Shown here: piece after piece, positions 40,256-51,908 of the stretch
Layout: every line of letters starts with the position of its first letter
How positions within the stretch are numbered: position 1 is the first letter of the stretch
Assembly (NCBI GenBank): GCA_009912235.1
Contig: WNDS01000002.1
Span: 62,001 to 126,000 of the forward strand
Source: Stenotrophomonas maltophilia
GTDB lineage: Bacteria; Pseudomonadota; Gammaproteobacteria; Xanthomonadales; Xanthomonadaceae
Length of the DNA: 64,000 nt
Reading direction: 5' to 3'
Program-made: the position numbers and the translations under genes
The notes under the pieces: model-generated
What the model saw: the letters and a program-made list of their open reading frames with translations, nothing else
The model's database searches: none
Told to the model about the DNA's origin: nothing

Positions 40256-42718
40256 TTACTTCGCGTTCTTCACGTAGGTGTCGAACCAGTTCAGCATTTC
40301 CGACACCAGCTGCTCGTTCGATTCCAGCGCGGTGTACCAGTGCGGCTCGTTGGGCAGCATCACCAGGCGGGTGGTACCGCCGTTGCCACGGATGGCCTGG
40401 TACAGCTTGCGCGACTGGAACGGCTCGGTGCCCGGGTTGGCATCATCTTCGCCATGGACCAGCAGCAGCGGCAGCTTGATCTTGTCGGCGTAGAAGAACG
40501 GAGAGGCCTTCAGGTACACATCCTGCGCCTGCCAGACCGAACGCCGCTCGTTCTGGAAACCGAACGGGGTGAAGGTCTTGTTGTACGAACCACTGGTGGC
40601 GACGCCGGCCTTGAACAGGTTGGTGTGTGCGATCAGGTTGGCGGTCATCAGGCCACCGTGGCTGTGCCCGGTCACGCCAATGCGGTTGCGGTCCACCACG
40701 CCCAGCTCCACGGCCTTGTCCACCGCCGCCTTGGCGTCGGCTTCCAGCTGTTCCAGGTAGGTGTCGTAGGCACTCTTAGGGTCTCCGACGATCGGGAACG
40801 AGGCGTTGTCGATGATCGCGTAGCCGGCCAGCAGCATCAGGCGGTACGGCTGCAGGCGGGTGAAGGTCTGCTGCGAACCGGTCACCTGGCCAGCCTGCGC
40901 GGCATTGGCGAAGTCAGCCGGGTAGGCGTACAGGATGGCCGGCACGCGCTGGCCTTCCTTGTAGCCCGGCGGGGTATACAGGGTGAAGGACAGATCCACG
41001 CCATCGGCGCGCTTGTAGGTGACCAGGCGCTTCTTGATCTGGCGCACTTCCGGCGTCGGATCGGCCAGCGTGGTCAGCGCGGTGGCGGTGGAAGCGAACT
41101 GCGGCTCGCCCTGCGCGGCCCCGGCCTGCGCTGCACCCAGCGTGCGCACGAACGCGTTGGGCGGGTCGATCACCGACTGGTGCCAGGTCAGGAAACGCTC
41201 CGGCGCCTTGCTGAAACCGAGGAACTGCTCGTAGGCATCGGTGCCGCTGCGGAACAGGCGTTTGGTCTTCAGCGATGCCAGGTCCAGGCGGTCCAGGAAC
41301 GGACGGTCACCCTGCGGCGAAGCGCCCTGCCCGCGCAGGAACACGTGGTTGCCCTCGCGGCGCACCACCGCTGCGCCGTTGGGCAGGCGGGTGAACACGA
41401 AGTTGCCCGGCGCGGCGTACTGCTCATCGCTGGACAAGTCCCACAGCAGGCGGCCTTCCTTCTTCGGCTGGTCCACATCAACGATGCGGGTCTGCATCCA
41501 GTGGCGGTTCTCGTCGTTCTCGTACAGGAAGGACACGGCAGGGTCCGCGCTCCAGGCGATGCCTTCGAAGCGCTGCGCGGTCAGCGCGATCTGGGTCGGC
41601 TTGCCGGTGAACGGCGCCTTCCACATCAGCACGCGGTCGCGGTGCGGCACGCTCACCTTCCAGTCGCCCTTGTCCAGCGCTTCGGCATACACCAGCGTGG
41701 CCGGGTCGGTGGAGCGCCAGTCAAAGCCGCGCGGGCCTTCCGGCACGCCGTGCACCGGCACGCGGTCGGCCAGCGGCAGGCTGGCGATGGCCGTGGTCTT
41801 GCCGCTGGTGATGTCCAGCACCGCCACATCGTTGGCGAAGCGCTGGTAGGTCACCGCGTGCGAGAACGGCGCCTTGATGGTTTCGGTCAGCACGTGCACG
41901 CCATCGGGTGCAGCGCTCACATCATTGTACAGCCCCGGCTGGCCGACTGCACGCACGCTGCCGCTGGCGGTATCGACAACGGCCAGCTGCGAAGCAGCGT
42001 AGTAGGCGAACAGCTTTTCATCATGCACGCTGGTCAACGTATCGCGGGCTTCGTAGGTGCTGCTTTCACCGCTGCTGCCCAGCGATTCCTGCGCATCCGG
42101 GCCGGTCGGCACGCCGCCGTCGCTCGGCGCCGGGCCCTGGTTGGCCGGCACCAGCTTCACCAGCAGGCTGCCGCCACCGCCAAGCCACTGCACGGTGTTG
42201 CCGAAGATCGGGTTCAGCTGCACATTGGGAATTTGCTTCACCTGGCCGGTGAGCGCATCACCCACCCACAGCTGCACGCTGGTATCGACCGCATTCTGGA
42301 AGGCGAAGTGGGTGCCGTCGGCCGACCACTGCGCGCCACTGGCGCAGCCCTGCGGCAGATTCACCTTGGTGTTCTTGCCGTTGGCCACGTCGACCACGCT
42401 GAAATCGGCCACGCAGGCCGGAATGCCGTAGCCGCCGGGGGTGTCGTGGCGGCTGCGGTTCTTCGGTTTCAGGCGTACGCCGGCCAGCTTCAGGTACGGC
42501 TGGGCCACGTGGGCAATGGACGGATAGGTCTGCGCGGTGGTCAGCAGCAGTCGCTGGCCGGTCGGGTCCAGGCTGGGGGCCGGCGGCGGCGGTGCCTTCA
42601 GCACTTTCAGCAGGGCTTCCGGCGGCTTGGCGTAGTCGGCCAGGGCCGGGCCGGCGGCCAACAGGCCAAGAGTAGCCACGGCAACTGCCGAAGCCAGGGT
42701 GGTGCGGCGAATGAGCAT
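40256..42718 (-). CDS. Secreted S9-family prolyl oligopeptidase-like peptidase
   Basis: 820 residues with a signal peptide (MLIRRTTLASAVAVATLGLL to PALA), a beta-propeller N-terminal domain and a C-terminal alpha/beta hydrolase domain. The nucleophile Ser lies in VTGHSHGGLM, the Asp in LLVHGEDDANPGT and the His in LPNEPHWYT. The GHSHGG elbow and the length recall the glutamyl-endopeptidase-like S9 group. Periplasmic; substrate unknown. Start at ATG 42718. Intact, with its own terminator. Confidence 0.92.
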   Translation of the reverse strand: MLIRRTTLASAVAVATLGLLAAGPALADYAKPPEALLKVLKAPPPPAPSLDPTGQRLLLTTAQTYPSIAHVAQPYLKLAGVRLKPKNRSRHDTPGGYGIPACVADFSVVDVANGKNTKVNLPQGCASGAQWSADGTHFAFQNAVDTSVQLWVGDALTGQVKQIPNVQLNPIFGNTVQWLGGGGSLLVKLVPANQGPAPSDGGVPTGPDAQESLGSSGESSTYEARDTLTSVHDEKLFAYYAASQLAVVDTASGSVRAVGQPGLYNDVSAAPDGVHVLTETIKAPFSHAVTYQRFANDVAVLDITSGKTTAIASLPLADRVPVHGVPEGPRGFDWRSTDPATLVYAEALDKGDWKVSVPHRDRVLMWKAPFTGKPTQIALTAQRFEGIAWSADPAVSFLYENDENRHWMQTRIVDVDQPKKEGRLLWDLSSDEQYAAPGNFVFTRLPNGAAVVRREGNHVFLRGQGASPQGDRPFLDRLDLASLKTKRLFRSGTDAYEQFLGFSKAPERFLTWHQSVIDPPNAFVRTLGAAQAGAAQGEPQFASTATALTTLADPTPEVRQIKKRLVTYKRADGVDLSFTLYTPPGYKEGQRVPAILYAYPADFANAAQAGQVTGSQQTFTRLQPYRLMLLAGYAIIDNASFPIVGDPKSAYDTYLEQLEADAKAAVDKAVELGVVDRNRIGVTGHSHGGLMTANLIAHTNLFKAGVATSGSYNKTFTPFGFQNERRSVWQAQDVYLKASPFFYADKIKLPLLLVHGEDDANPGTEPFQSRKLYQAIRGNGGTTRLVMLPNEPHWYTALESNEQLVSEMLNWFDTYVKNAK

Positions 42719-42967
42719 GGTGATTCCCTGAAGTGTGGTCCGTACCCGCAGGCGGGCATGGCCCGAATCTAGCACCGCCGGGCCTGTCGTGAATGGGCCG
42801 GAAGGGCTAGACGCAGCAGGGGCCGGCCCATGCCAGCCGGGCGTCATGGCCGGGGAGGTGGTCGTCATGCCGAGCGGGCATGACCCGGGGCCACCCTGCC
42901 CCGCGCCCGCACCGGTTTCCCGCCGGCACCGGCCGGGAAACCGTTCGCCGGGCGCGGCTGCGTGGCG

Positions 42968-43297
42968 CTACTGCTGCGCGTGCAGGTTCCAGGTCGAGAG
43001 GTAGTCAGGGTCCACCACGATCGCCCCGCTCGCGCGCAGGCAGTATTCACCGGGTTCGGCGGCCACGTACTGGTCCAGCAGCGGTGGCAGGTAGTGCTCG
43101 TGGCCGTCGGCCTCATCGGCCAGTACCACGCCTTCCTCGGCGCTGATGCGCAGTACCGTGCCCGAGTACTGCCGCCGGTCCTGGATCTGGCCATCGCCGC
43201 GGTAGCGGGTGATGCCTACCAGAACCACCTTGCCGATCATCTGGTCGGCCTTGACGCCATCGAGTGGCGGCAGCGTGACGTTGGATTCGTTGCTCAT
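42968..43297 (-). CDS. Conserved hypothetical protein
   Basis: 109-residue acidic, soluble protein beginning MSNESNVTLPPLDGVKADQM. A small beta-rich module is apparent (GKVVLVGITRYRGDGQIQDR; YSGTVLRISAEEGVVLADEA). No signal peptide and no recognised family. ATG at 43297 preceded by AGGTGACC. Confidence 0.7.
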   Translation of the reverse strand: MSNESNVTLPPLDGVKADQMIGKVVLVGITRYRGDGQIQDRRQYSGTVLRISAEEGVVLADEADGHEHYLPPLLDQYVAAEPGEYCLRASGAIVVDPDYLSTWNLHAQQ

Positions 43298-43666
43298 GGT
43301 CACCTCGCAAGCCAACGTGGAATCGTGGACGGGGCGCATGCCCCGTGCATCGATGTGATCGAGCATCAACGTGCGCCACTGCGATGGCAAGGCGCCGGAT
43401 GGCTTTCTTGGATTCACCGACAGGTGCCAGACAGGCAGACGGCGAACGTACACAGGCGGCGGGGACGTCTTCCCGCCGTTACGCAGGAAATGCCGTTGAA
43501 ACATGTTCAACAGTGCGCGGACGGCAGCAGCGGAACCAGGTGATGGAACAGGAAGGGGCTGCGTCGGAGTGACGAAACGATGCTGCCACCGGGCGATGCA
43601 CGGACAGGTGAAGGAAACAGGCCCCAGGGAAGCAGGCCCCGGCGCAGCGGCGGGTAGAATGCCCGC
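43298..43666. other. Intergenic region, no gene seen
   Basis: 369 bases between two divergent genes. No open frame with family support, hairpin or repeat was seen. It should contain both promoters, but none is obvious by eye. Confidence 0.5.
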
Positions 43667-44443
43667 ATGCGCACTCTTCACGCTCTCCGCTACATCACCC
43701 CGCTGCGCGAAGGCGGCTCGCTGCCGGCCATCGTGGAAACCGACGACGACGGCATGGCCGTGCTCAAGTTCCGCGGCGCCGGCCAGGGCCCGAAGGCGCT
43801 GATCGCCGAGCTGGTGGCCGGTGAACTGGCGCGCACGCTGGGCCTGCCGATTCCCGAGATCATGTTCGTGGCGCTGGACCGCGAGTTCGCCCGCACCGAG
43901 CCTGATCCTGAGATCCAGGACCTGATCCGCGCCAGCGAGGGCCTGAACCTGGGGCTGGATTATCTGCCCGGTGCGATCAACTACGATCCGGCGGCGATGC
44001 CGGTGGACGCCGACCTGGCCTCGCGCATGGTCTGGTTCGATGCGTTCACCAGCAACGTGGACCGCACCGCGCGCAACCCCAACCTGATGGTGTGGCACCG
44101 CCAGCTGTACCTGATCGACCATGGCGCGGCGATGTACTTCCACCACGACTGGGCCAACGCCAGTGATGCCTGCGAGAAACCCTTCGTGCTGATCCGTGAC
44201 CACGTGCTGCTGCCCTTCGCCAGCCGCATCGCCGAGGCGGACGACGCACTCGCCGCGCGCCTGCCCGATGCAGCGATCGAGCGCATCGTGAACCTGGTAC
44301 CGGACAGCTGGCTGGTGGACGAACCGGCCTTCGACAGCCCGCAGGCCTACCGCCAGGGGTATATCAACTACCTCACGCACCGCCTGAAGGTGCGTGCAGT
44401 GTTCGTGCAGGAGGCCATCCGTGCCCACGCTGAACACGTATGA
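43667..44443 (+). CDS. HipA-like kinase-domain protein
   Basis: 258 residues. The N-terminal part has VLKFRGAGQGPKALIAELVA (a Lys on a glycine-rich beta hairpin), and later WFDAFTSNVDRTARNPNLMV, where Asp, Asn and Asp match the catalytic loop of HipA-type kinases, then LYLIDHGAAMYF (DHG in place of DFG). It lacks the HipA N-terminal domain. The family sits next to DUF3037 genes, as here: the next gene overlaps this one by 23 bases. Role unknown. Cytoplasmic and intact. Confidence 0.8.
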   Translation: MRTLHALRYITPLREGGSLPAIVETDDDGMAVLKFRGAGQGPKALIAELVAGELARTLGLPIPEIMFVALDREFARTEPDPEIQDLIRASEGLNLGLDYLPGAINYDPAAMPVDADLASRMVWFDAFTSNVDRTARNPNLMVWHRQLYLIDHGAAMYFHHDWANASDACEKPFVLIRDHVLLPFASRIAEADDALAARLPDAAIERIVNLVPDSWLVDEPAFDSPQAYRQGYINYLTHRLKVRAVFVQEAIRAHAEHV

Positions 44444-44813
44444 CTATGCGGTGATTCGCGTGATGCCGCGGGTCGAACGCGAGGAGTTCATCAACGTCGG
44501 GGTGATCGTCTCCTGCCCCGGCGCACGCCACCTGGAAGCGGCCATCGAGATCGACACCCCGCGCCTGCAGGCATTCGCGCCCACGCTGGACCTTGACGCC
44601 CTGCAGCCGTGGCTGGATGCCATCGTGGCGATCTGCCGCGGCGACGCCAACGCCGGCCCGATCGCGCAGCTGCCCGCACGTGCGCGCTTCCACTTCCTCA
44701 CCGCCAAGCGCAGCTCGATCGTGCAGATGTCGAACACGCATGTGGGCCGCACGGCCGACCCGGCCGGCGTGGTGGAACACCTGATGGCGAAGATGGTGCG
44801 GGTGCCGCGCTGA
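44421..44813 (+). CDS. DUF3037 protein
   Basis: 130 residues, matching DUF3037 (YDYAVIRVMPRVEREEFINV then GVIVSCPGARHLEA). GTG start at 44421 inside the end of the HipA-like gene, with GGAGG 6 bases upstream, showing translational coupling. It forms a two-gene module with the kinase-like gene. Function unknown. Confidence 0.82.
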   Translation: MPTLNTYDYAVIRVMPRVEREEFINVGVIVSCPGARHLEAAIEIDTPRLQAFAPTLDLDALQPWLDAIVAICRGDANAGPIAQLPARARFHFLTAKRSSIVQMSNTHVGRTADPAGVVEHLMAKMVRVPR

Positions 44814-44828
44814 GGCAGCAGCGGATGC

Positions 44829-45053
44829 TCAGACGGCGCGATGCAGGCGCCGCCAAACGATGCACGCGCACGCCACTGCGGCGGCGATCAGCACCCACGA
44901 CGCCGTGGCGTGGCCGAGCTGGTACCCGTGCGCGTATGCCGCGTTGGTACCCTCGGCCATCGCCGCCGGCCCCTCGTTGAACAGCGTACGCAACGCGCGC
45001 AGCAGGAAGACCAGGCTGGCAACGAAGCACAGAGCGGTGAAGGATCGGTTCAT
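44829..45053 (-). CDS. Small membrane protein
   Basis: 74 residues with two hydrophobic segments (SFTALCFVASLVFLLRAL; ASWVLIAAAVACACIVW). No family recognised. ATG at 45053; converges with the DUF3037 gene. Confidence 0.5.
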   Translation of the reverse strand: MNRSFTALCFVASLVFLLRALRTLFNEGPAAMAEGTNAAYAHGYQLGHATASWVLIAAAVACACIVWRRLHRAV

Positions 45054-45158
45054 CGGCTGATTGTTGTGCAGCGCGGACCAGAGCGTCAACGCCATGCCAT
45101 GGCAGGCGCTCGATGGCGATTGGCCTGAGGCCGGTGACAGCCCGGTGGCATCGATGGG

Positions 45159-45243
45159 GTAGAGTCGACTGTTAGTCGACTAACGCGCGCAGCGCGGGGT
45201 TTGGGTTGGCCGCGAACAGTAGTCGACTAACAGTCGACTCTGC
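45159..45243. repeat. Inverted REP pair downstream of the RAYT gene
   Basis: Units at 45159-45181 (plus, GTAGAGTCGACTGTTAGTCG core) and 45221-45243 (minus, ending CTGC instead of CTAC). A third copy lies upstream of the transposase gene at 45982-46004. They are the likely substrates of the enclosed RAYT. Confidence 0.85.
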
Positions 45244-45325
45244 CCAGTCGACTCCACCCAGCCGACGCTCCCAGTCGACGTTCCCAGTCGAGGTTCCCGG
45301 TCGAGGTTCTCCGTCGGCATCCCCC
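45244..45325. repeat. Degenerate CCAGTCGAC-type tandem repeat
   Basis: About six imperfect units of 12-16 bases (CCCAGTCGACTC, CCCAGCCGACGC, CCCAGTCGACGT, CCCAGTCGAGGT, CCCGGTCGAGGT, CTCCGTCGG). They appear to derive from half of the adjacent REP and fade with distance from it. Confidence 0.6.
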
Positions 45326-45339
45326 GCAGACGTAACACG

Positions 45340-45885
45340 TCAGTGTGCACCGGTTTGCGTTCCCCGTTCGGGTGCCGCGTCTGTGTCCTCAGCGGTGTCA
45401 TCCAGTGGCCAGCGACACCATCCATATGGATACTCCCCGAGCCGCGCTGCCAACCCTGCGCGTACGGGATTGGTCAGAATGTAGCGTGCATGTCTGCGAA
45501 GCGACGCTTCACTGCGAATCGCGTGATCGTAGTAGCCCGGGTGCCAGACGGCCCCGGCGCTTCGGCGATGCTGGTTGATGAGGAAACCACTGCGCGCCTT
45601 GAGGCGCTGTACGCAGTACCCCAGTGACTTCTCGCGGAGCTGGACCAACCAGTGCAGGTGGTCGGGCATGACCATCCACGCAAGCGATGCGGTCAGACCT
45701 TCCTGGTCGAGGGCGTGCAGTACCTGCATGGCGAGGTGCGCATTGGTGGGCTCTTCGAAAAGGTGGCTGCGATTTCTGCAGACCATCGCGATGGCGTACA
45801 CATTGCCTGCGATGGAGCGGCGACCGACGAGGAGTTGAGGGCTGGGCATGGGGTGAACATGCCCGTCGTGGTCCTGTTCCGGCAT
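45340..45885 (-). CDS. REP-associated tyrosine transposase (RAYT)
   Basis: 181-residue Y1/HUH-type transposase of the TnpA_REP family. The HUH motif is MPDHLHWLVQL, followed by GYCVQRLKARSGFLINQHRR. The catalytic Tyr region is PGYYDHAIRSEASLRRHARY and the conserved ending is YILTNPVRAGLAARLGEYPY. RAYTs are single-copy domesticated transposases that cut and spread REP palindromes. The gene is flanked on both sides by copies of one GTCGACT-type REP (45159, 45221 and 45982), forming a REPtron. It appears intact. Confidence 0.9.
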   Translation of the reverse strand: MPEQDHDGHVHPMPSPQLLVGRRSIAGNVYAIAMVCRNRSHLFEEPTNAHLAMQVLHALDQEGLTASLAWMVMPDHLHWLVQLREKSLGYCVQRLKARSGFLINQHRRSAGAVWHPGYYDHAIRSEASLRRHARYILTNPVRAGLAARLGEYPYGWCRWPLDDTAEDTDAAPERGTQTGAH

Positions 45886-45981
45886 CGGTTTGATGCCGTT
45901 TTTTCGATCAGGAAATGCCGTGGTGCTTCCTGGGCGGGATCGGATCGGGTGTCGGGGGAATGCAGCGGGGGCGCGAACGGC

Positions 45982-46004
45982 AGTCGACTAACAGTCGACT
46001 CTAC
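45982..46004 (-). repeat. REP element upstream of the RAYT gene
   Basis: Minus-strand GTAG plus AGTCGACTGTTAGTCGACT, the same as 45159-45181. Confidence 0.85.
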
Positions 46005-46030
46005 CCCCGTTCCGCCCCACCCCCCTGCCC

Positions 46031-48553
46031 TCACTTCGGCAGCGCGTACGCCATCACGTAATCGCCTGCCGGGGTTTCCATGAAGTGGTGGCCGCCGGCC
46101 ATGATGACCACGTACTGTCGTCCCTGGTATTCGTAGATCATCGGGTTGGCCTGGCCACCGGCGGGCAGCTTGACGTGCCACAGCTCCTTGCCGGTCTTCA
46201 GGTCGATGGCGCGCAGCAGGTCATCGGTGGCCGCGGCAATGAAGATCAGGCCGCTGGCGGTCACCACCGAACCGCCGTTGTTCGGTGTACCGATCTCGAT
46301 CGGCAGGCCGGAACGGATGCCGAACGGGCCGTTGCCCCGGGCGCTGCCGAACGGGCGGTCCCACAGCAGCTTGCCGGTGCGCAGGTCCACCGCGCGGATG
46401 CCGCCGTACGGCGGCTGCTTGCACAGCAGCTTGGTGAACGGCAGGCGCCAGCCGGCGTTGACGTCGATGGCGTACGGCGTGCCCACCTGCGGGTCGCCCG
46501 CGCCTTCGGCACCGCCCTTGTCGACCTGCACCTGCTCGCGCGGCACCCAGCCCTTGCGATCGGCTTCGGCACGCGGCACCAGCCGGTTGTAGTTGGGCAT
46601 GTCGTTGTAGTTGGCCACGATGATGCCGCGGCGCGTATCGATGGCTACGCTGCCCCAGTCCGAACCGCCGTTGTAACCGGGTATTCAATGGAATGGTGTT
46701 CGGTGGACGGCGGCGTGTAGAAGCCCTGGTAATCGGCCTTGCGGAACTGGATGCGGCACACCAGCTGGTCGATGGGGGTGATGCCCCACATGTCACGCTC
46801 GGTCAGCGCGTTGTCGCGGCGCAGCGTGTAGTACAGCGAGAACAGCTGGGTGGGCGAACGCTGTTCCGGCTCGACGCCGCCGGTGGGCACCTTGCGCTCC
46901 TCGGCCGGGGTCAGCAGCTGGCCGGTGCGGCGGTCGAGGATGTACATGTCACCCTGCTTGGTCGGCAGCAGGATGGCCGGCACCTTGCCGGCGGCGGTCG
47001 GGTAGTCGATCAGGCTGGCCTGCGAGCCCAGGTCGTAATCCCAGACGTCCTTGCGCACGGCCTGGAAATGCCAGGCCGGCTTGCCGGTGTTCACGTCGAT
47101 GGCCACCAGCGAGGTGGAGTACCTGTTCTGGTTTTCGGTCCGCGAACCGCTCCAGTAATCGCCGGCCGAATTGCCCAGCGGCAGGTAGACCAGGCCCAGC
47201 TGGTCATCGCCGGTGGCGGTGGTCCACATGTTCGGCGTGCCCCGGGTGTATTCCTTGCCCTGCGGCGGCAGCCCGGTCAGTTCCGGTTGGTCCATGTCCT
47301 AGGCCCAGCGCAGTTTGCAGGTCACCGCGTCGTAGGCCTGGATCACGCCCGAGGGTGCATCGCGGCGCTGGCCATCGAGCACCTGGTGGCCGGTGACGAT
47401 GACGCCGCGCACGATGGCCGGCGGTGCGGTGATCGAGACATAGCCGGGCGGCGTGCTGCCCATGCCCAGGGTGATGTTGACCTGTCCGTTGTTGCCGAAG
47501 CCGGCGCACGGCTTGCCGCTGTCGGCGTCCACCGCGATGATGCGGCCATCCAGCGTGCCTTCGATGATGCGCGCGGCACAGGCCGGCCGGGCACCGGGCG
47601 TTGCGGCCACGGCGCCTGCTGCCGGCGCCGGCGCGGCCAGGTCGGCGGCATCATCGGCGCTGTGCGTGCTGGCCAGCGCGGGCTGCTCGTAGTACGACAC
47701 ACCGCGGCAGGCGGCGGTGTATGGGATGTACTCGTCCTTCACCTTCGGGTCGAAGCGCCAGATTTCCTTGCCGTTGGCCGCATCCAGTGCGATCAGCTGG
47801 TTGCGCCAGGTGCACAGGTACAGGCGGTTGCCGATCTTCAGCGGCGTGGTTTCCGCGCCCCAGCGCTTCTTCGGCAGATCGCCGGTGCGGAACTGCCAGG
47901 CCAGCTGCAGCGTGCCGACATTGTCCGGGGTGATCTGCTTCAGCGGCGAATAGCGGGTGGCGGCGTTGTTGCGGCCCCAGGCCGCCCAGTCGCCGTCGGC
48001 GGGTTGGTCGGCCGGCTGCTGGCCGGTGCTGTCACGGGTCGGGTCCAGCCCGGCGCTGCTGACCGGTTCCGGGAACGGCTGCCTGCCATCCACCTGCCCG
48101 TGCGGCACGAAGGCCAGGGTGAAGGCGGCCACGAATACGAGTGCCAGCACGCCGGCGATGCTGCGCGACAGGCGCTTGGACACCGGCGCCTGCAGGGTGG
48201 GCGCCAGCAGCGCCAGCACGAAGGCCAGCGCGGTCACCAGGCCCAGCCGCGGCACCCAGCGCCAGTAGTTGCTGCCCGATTCCCGCCAGGTCCACAGCAG
48301 GGTGCCGATGAACACCAGCGCGAACAGCTGCGCGTCACTGCGGCGGTTGCCCCACAGCAGCACGCCGCTCACCAGCATGCCCAGCCCGGCGATGACGTAG
48401 TACCAGGAGCCGCCCAGCGTGGCCAGCCAGGCACCCAGGCCACCGATGACCAGGCCCAGCAGGATCAGCAGCAGCGACAGCAGTGTCAGCAGCGGATGGC
48501 GGCCGGCGCGCGGGGCGTGCGAGGGGGGGGGGATGTGAGGCGGGGACAGACAT
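46031..48553 (-). pseudogene. gcd: Membrane-bound PQQ-dependent glucose/quinate-type dehydrogenase, three lesions
   Basis: Starts MSVPASH at 48553. An N-terminal five-helix membrane anchor (LLTLLSLLLILLGLVIGGLG onward) is followed by a PQQ beta-propeller (WAAWGRNNAATRYSPLKQIT; GKEIWRFDPKV; DRRTGQLLTPAEERKVPTGG) ending DYVMAYALPK. It oxidises sugars or quinate in the periplasm and passes electrons to ubiquinone. Lesions: a G10 tract at 48523-48532 is one base too long, so the ATG is out of frame with the body; TGG is TAG at 47299-47301 (after LRWA); and a G is missing near 46677-46681 (EYPG). Each alone would abolish the enzyme. Confidence 0.9.
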
Positions 48554-48755
48554 GGCCTTCTCCAGACAGGGTCGACGGCGGGCCGACGCGGCGAGCTCCA
48601 GGCCGGACGGGAACGTCCGGTGAATGCGAGGGCTGTTATCCCACCGCTGTTGTGAAGCACATGCGTTTTTTGGCTTGGACGCCAGAGTTGGCACACTCGG
48701 CCGGGCGCTGCCCACGCTGCGGGCGGGGCCGTGCCGCCGCGCCGATTGTCAGAAA

Positions 48756-48786
48756 CGACAACGCCGGCACAAGGCCGGCGTTGTCG
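48756..48786 (-). terminator. Hairpin terminator after gyrA
   Basis: 13-bp stem CGACAACGCCGGC / GCCGGCGTTGTCG with loop ACAAG, 24 bases after the gyrA stop. Read leftward it is followed by TTTCTGAC, a short T-run. Confidence 0.75.
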
Positions 48787-48809
48787 ACATGCTCAGCAGC
48801 GCAGCAGGA

Positions 48810-51539
<2,730 letters not shown>

Positions 51540-51756
51540 TCGGGTTCCGTTGTCTGGTAGCGGTCCAGTCCGGCGCAGCCCTCTGCGGGAGGGGGTCGTG
51601 CCGGAACCTCGATTCAACCTCTGGATACTACCACAACAGGCCGTTTTCCGCCTGCCTTTACGGCGATTTTAGCGGCACAAATCAGGAACTTAGGGGCCTG
51701 AAGGGCCCGCCGTGGCCGGGAGCGCGGGTGGCGGGCCGGCATCGGCACGAAAAGCC

Positions 51757-51844
51757 ATCCACGCATGGCGTGGATCTACAAAAGCCGGAGGGCCCGGCCC
51801 CGCGCGGCATTGCCGTTCCGGGTGGATCCACGGCAGGCGTGGAT
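51757..51844. repeat. Inverted pair of SMAG/REP elements
   Basis: Unit 51757-51779 (minus) is identical to those at 9170 and 31540. Unit 51822-51844 (plus) is a diverged copy (GTGGATCCACGGCAGGCGTGGAT-like) without the GTAG head. Confidence 0.75.
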
Positions 51845-51855
51845 GGGGCCAGTGC

Positions 51856-51894
51856 GGGGTCAGATCCCTTTCCGCAGGAAAGGGATCTGACCCC
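51856..51894. repeat. Perfect 18-bp inverted repeat with a 3-base loop
   Basis: GGGGTCAGATCCCTTTCC, loop GCA, then the exact complement GGAAAGGGATCTGACCCC. It sits 14 bases after the mtnA stop. There is no T-run, so it is either an mRNA-protecting hairpin or an abundant xanthomonad palindrome rather than a classical terminator. Confidence 0.85.
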
Positions 51895-51908
51895 ATGCCC
51901 TGCCGGCG

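Larger units (their letters stand above)
51540..51908. other. gyrA leader and repeat-rich spacer
   Basis: 369 bases between mtnA and gyrA with no gene. The part next to gyrA is an ordinary leader. The distal part holds two SMAG units and a long perfect hairpin, listed separately. The gyrA promoter should lie between about 51600 and 51700; no motif was confirmed by eye. Confidence 0.6.

Noticed and set aside
45159..45325. Short spaced repeats that might be a CRISPR array
   Set aside because: Units are palindromic REPs and 12-16-base degenerate tandems without unique spacers; no cas genes.
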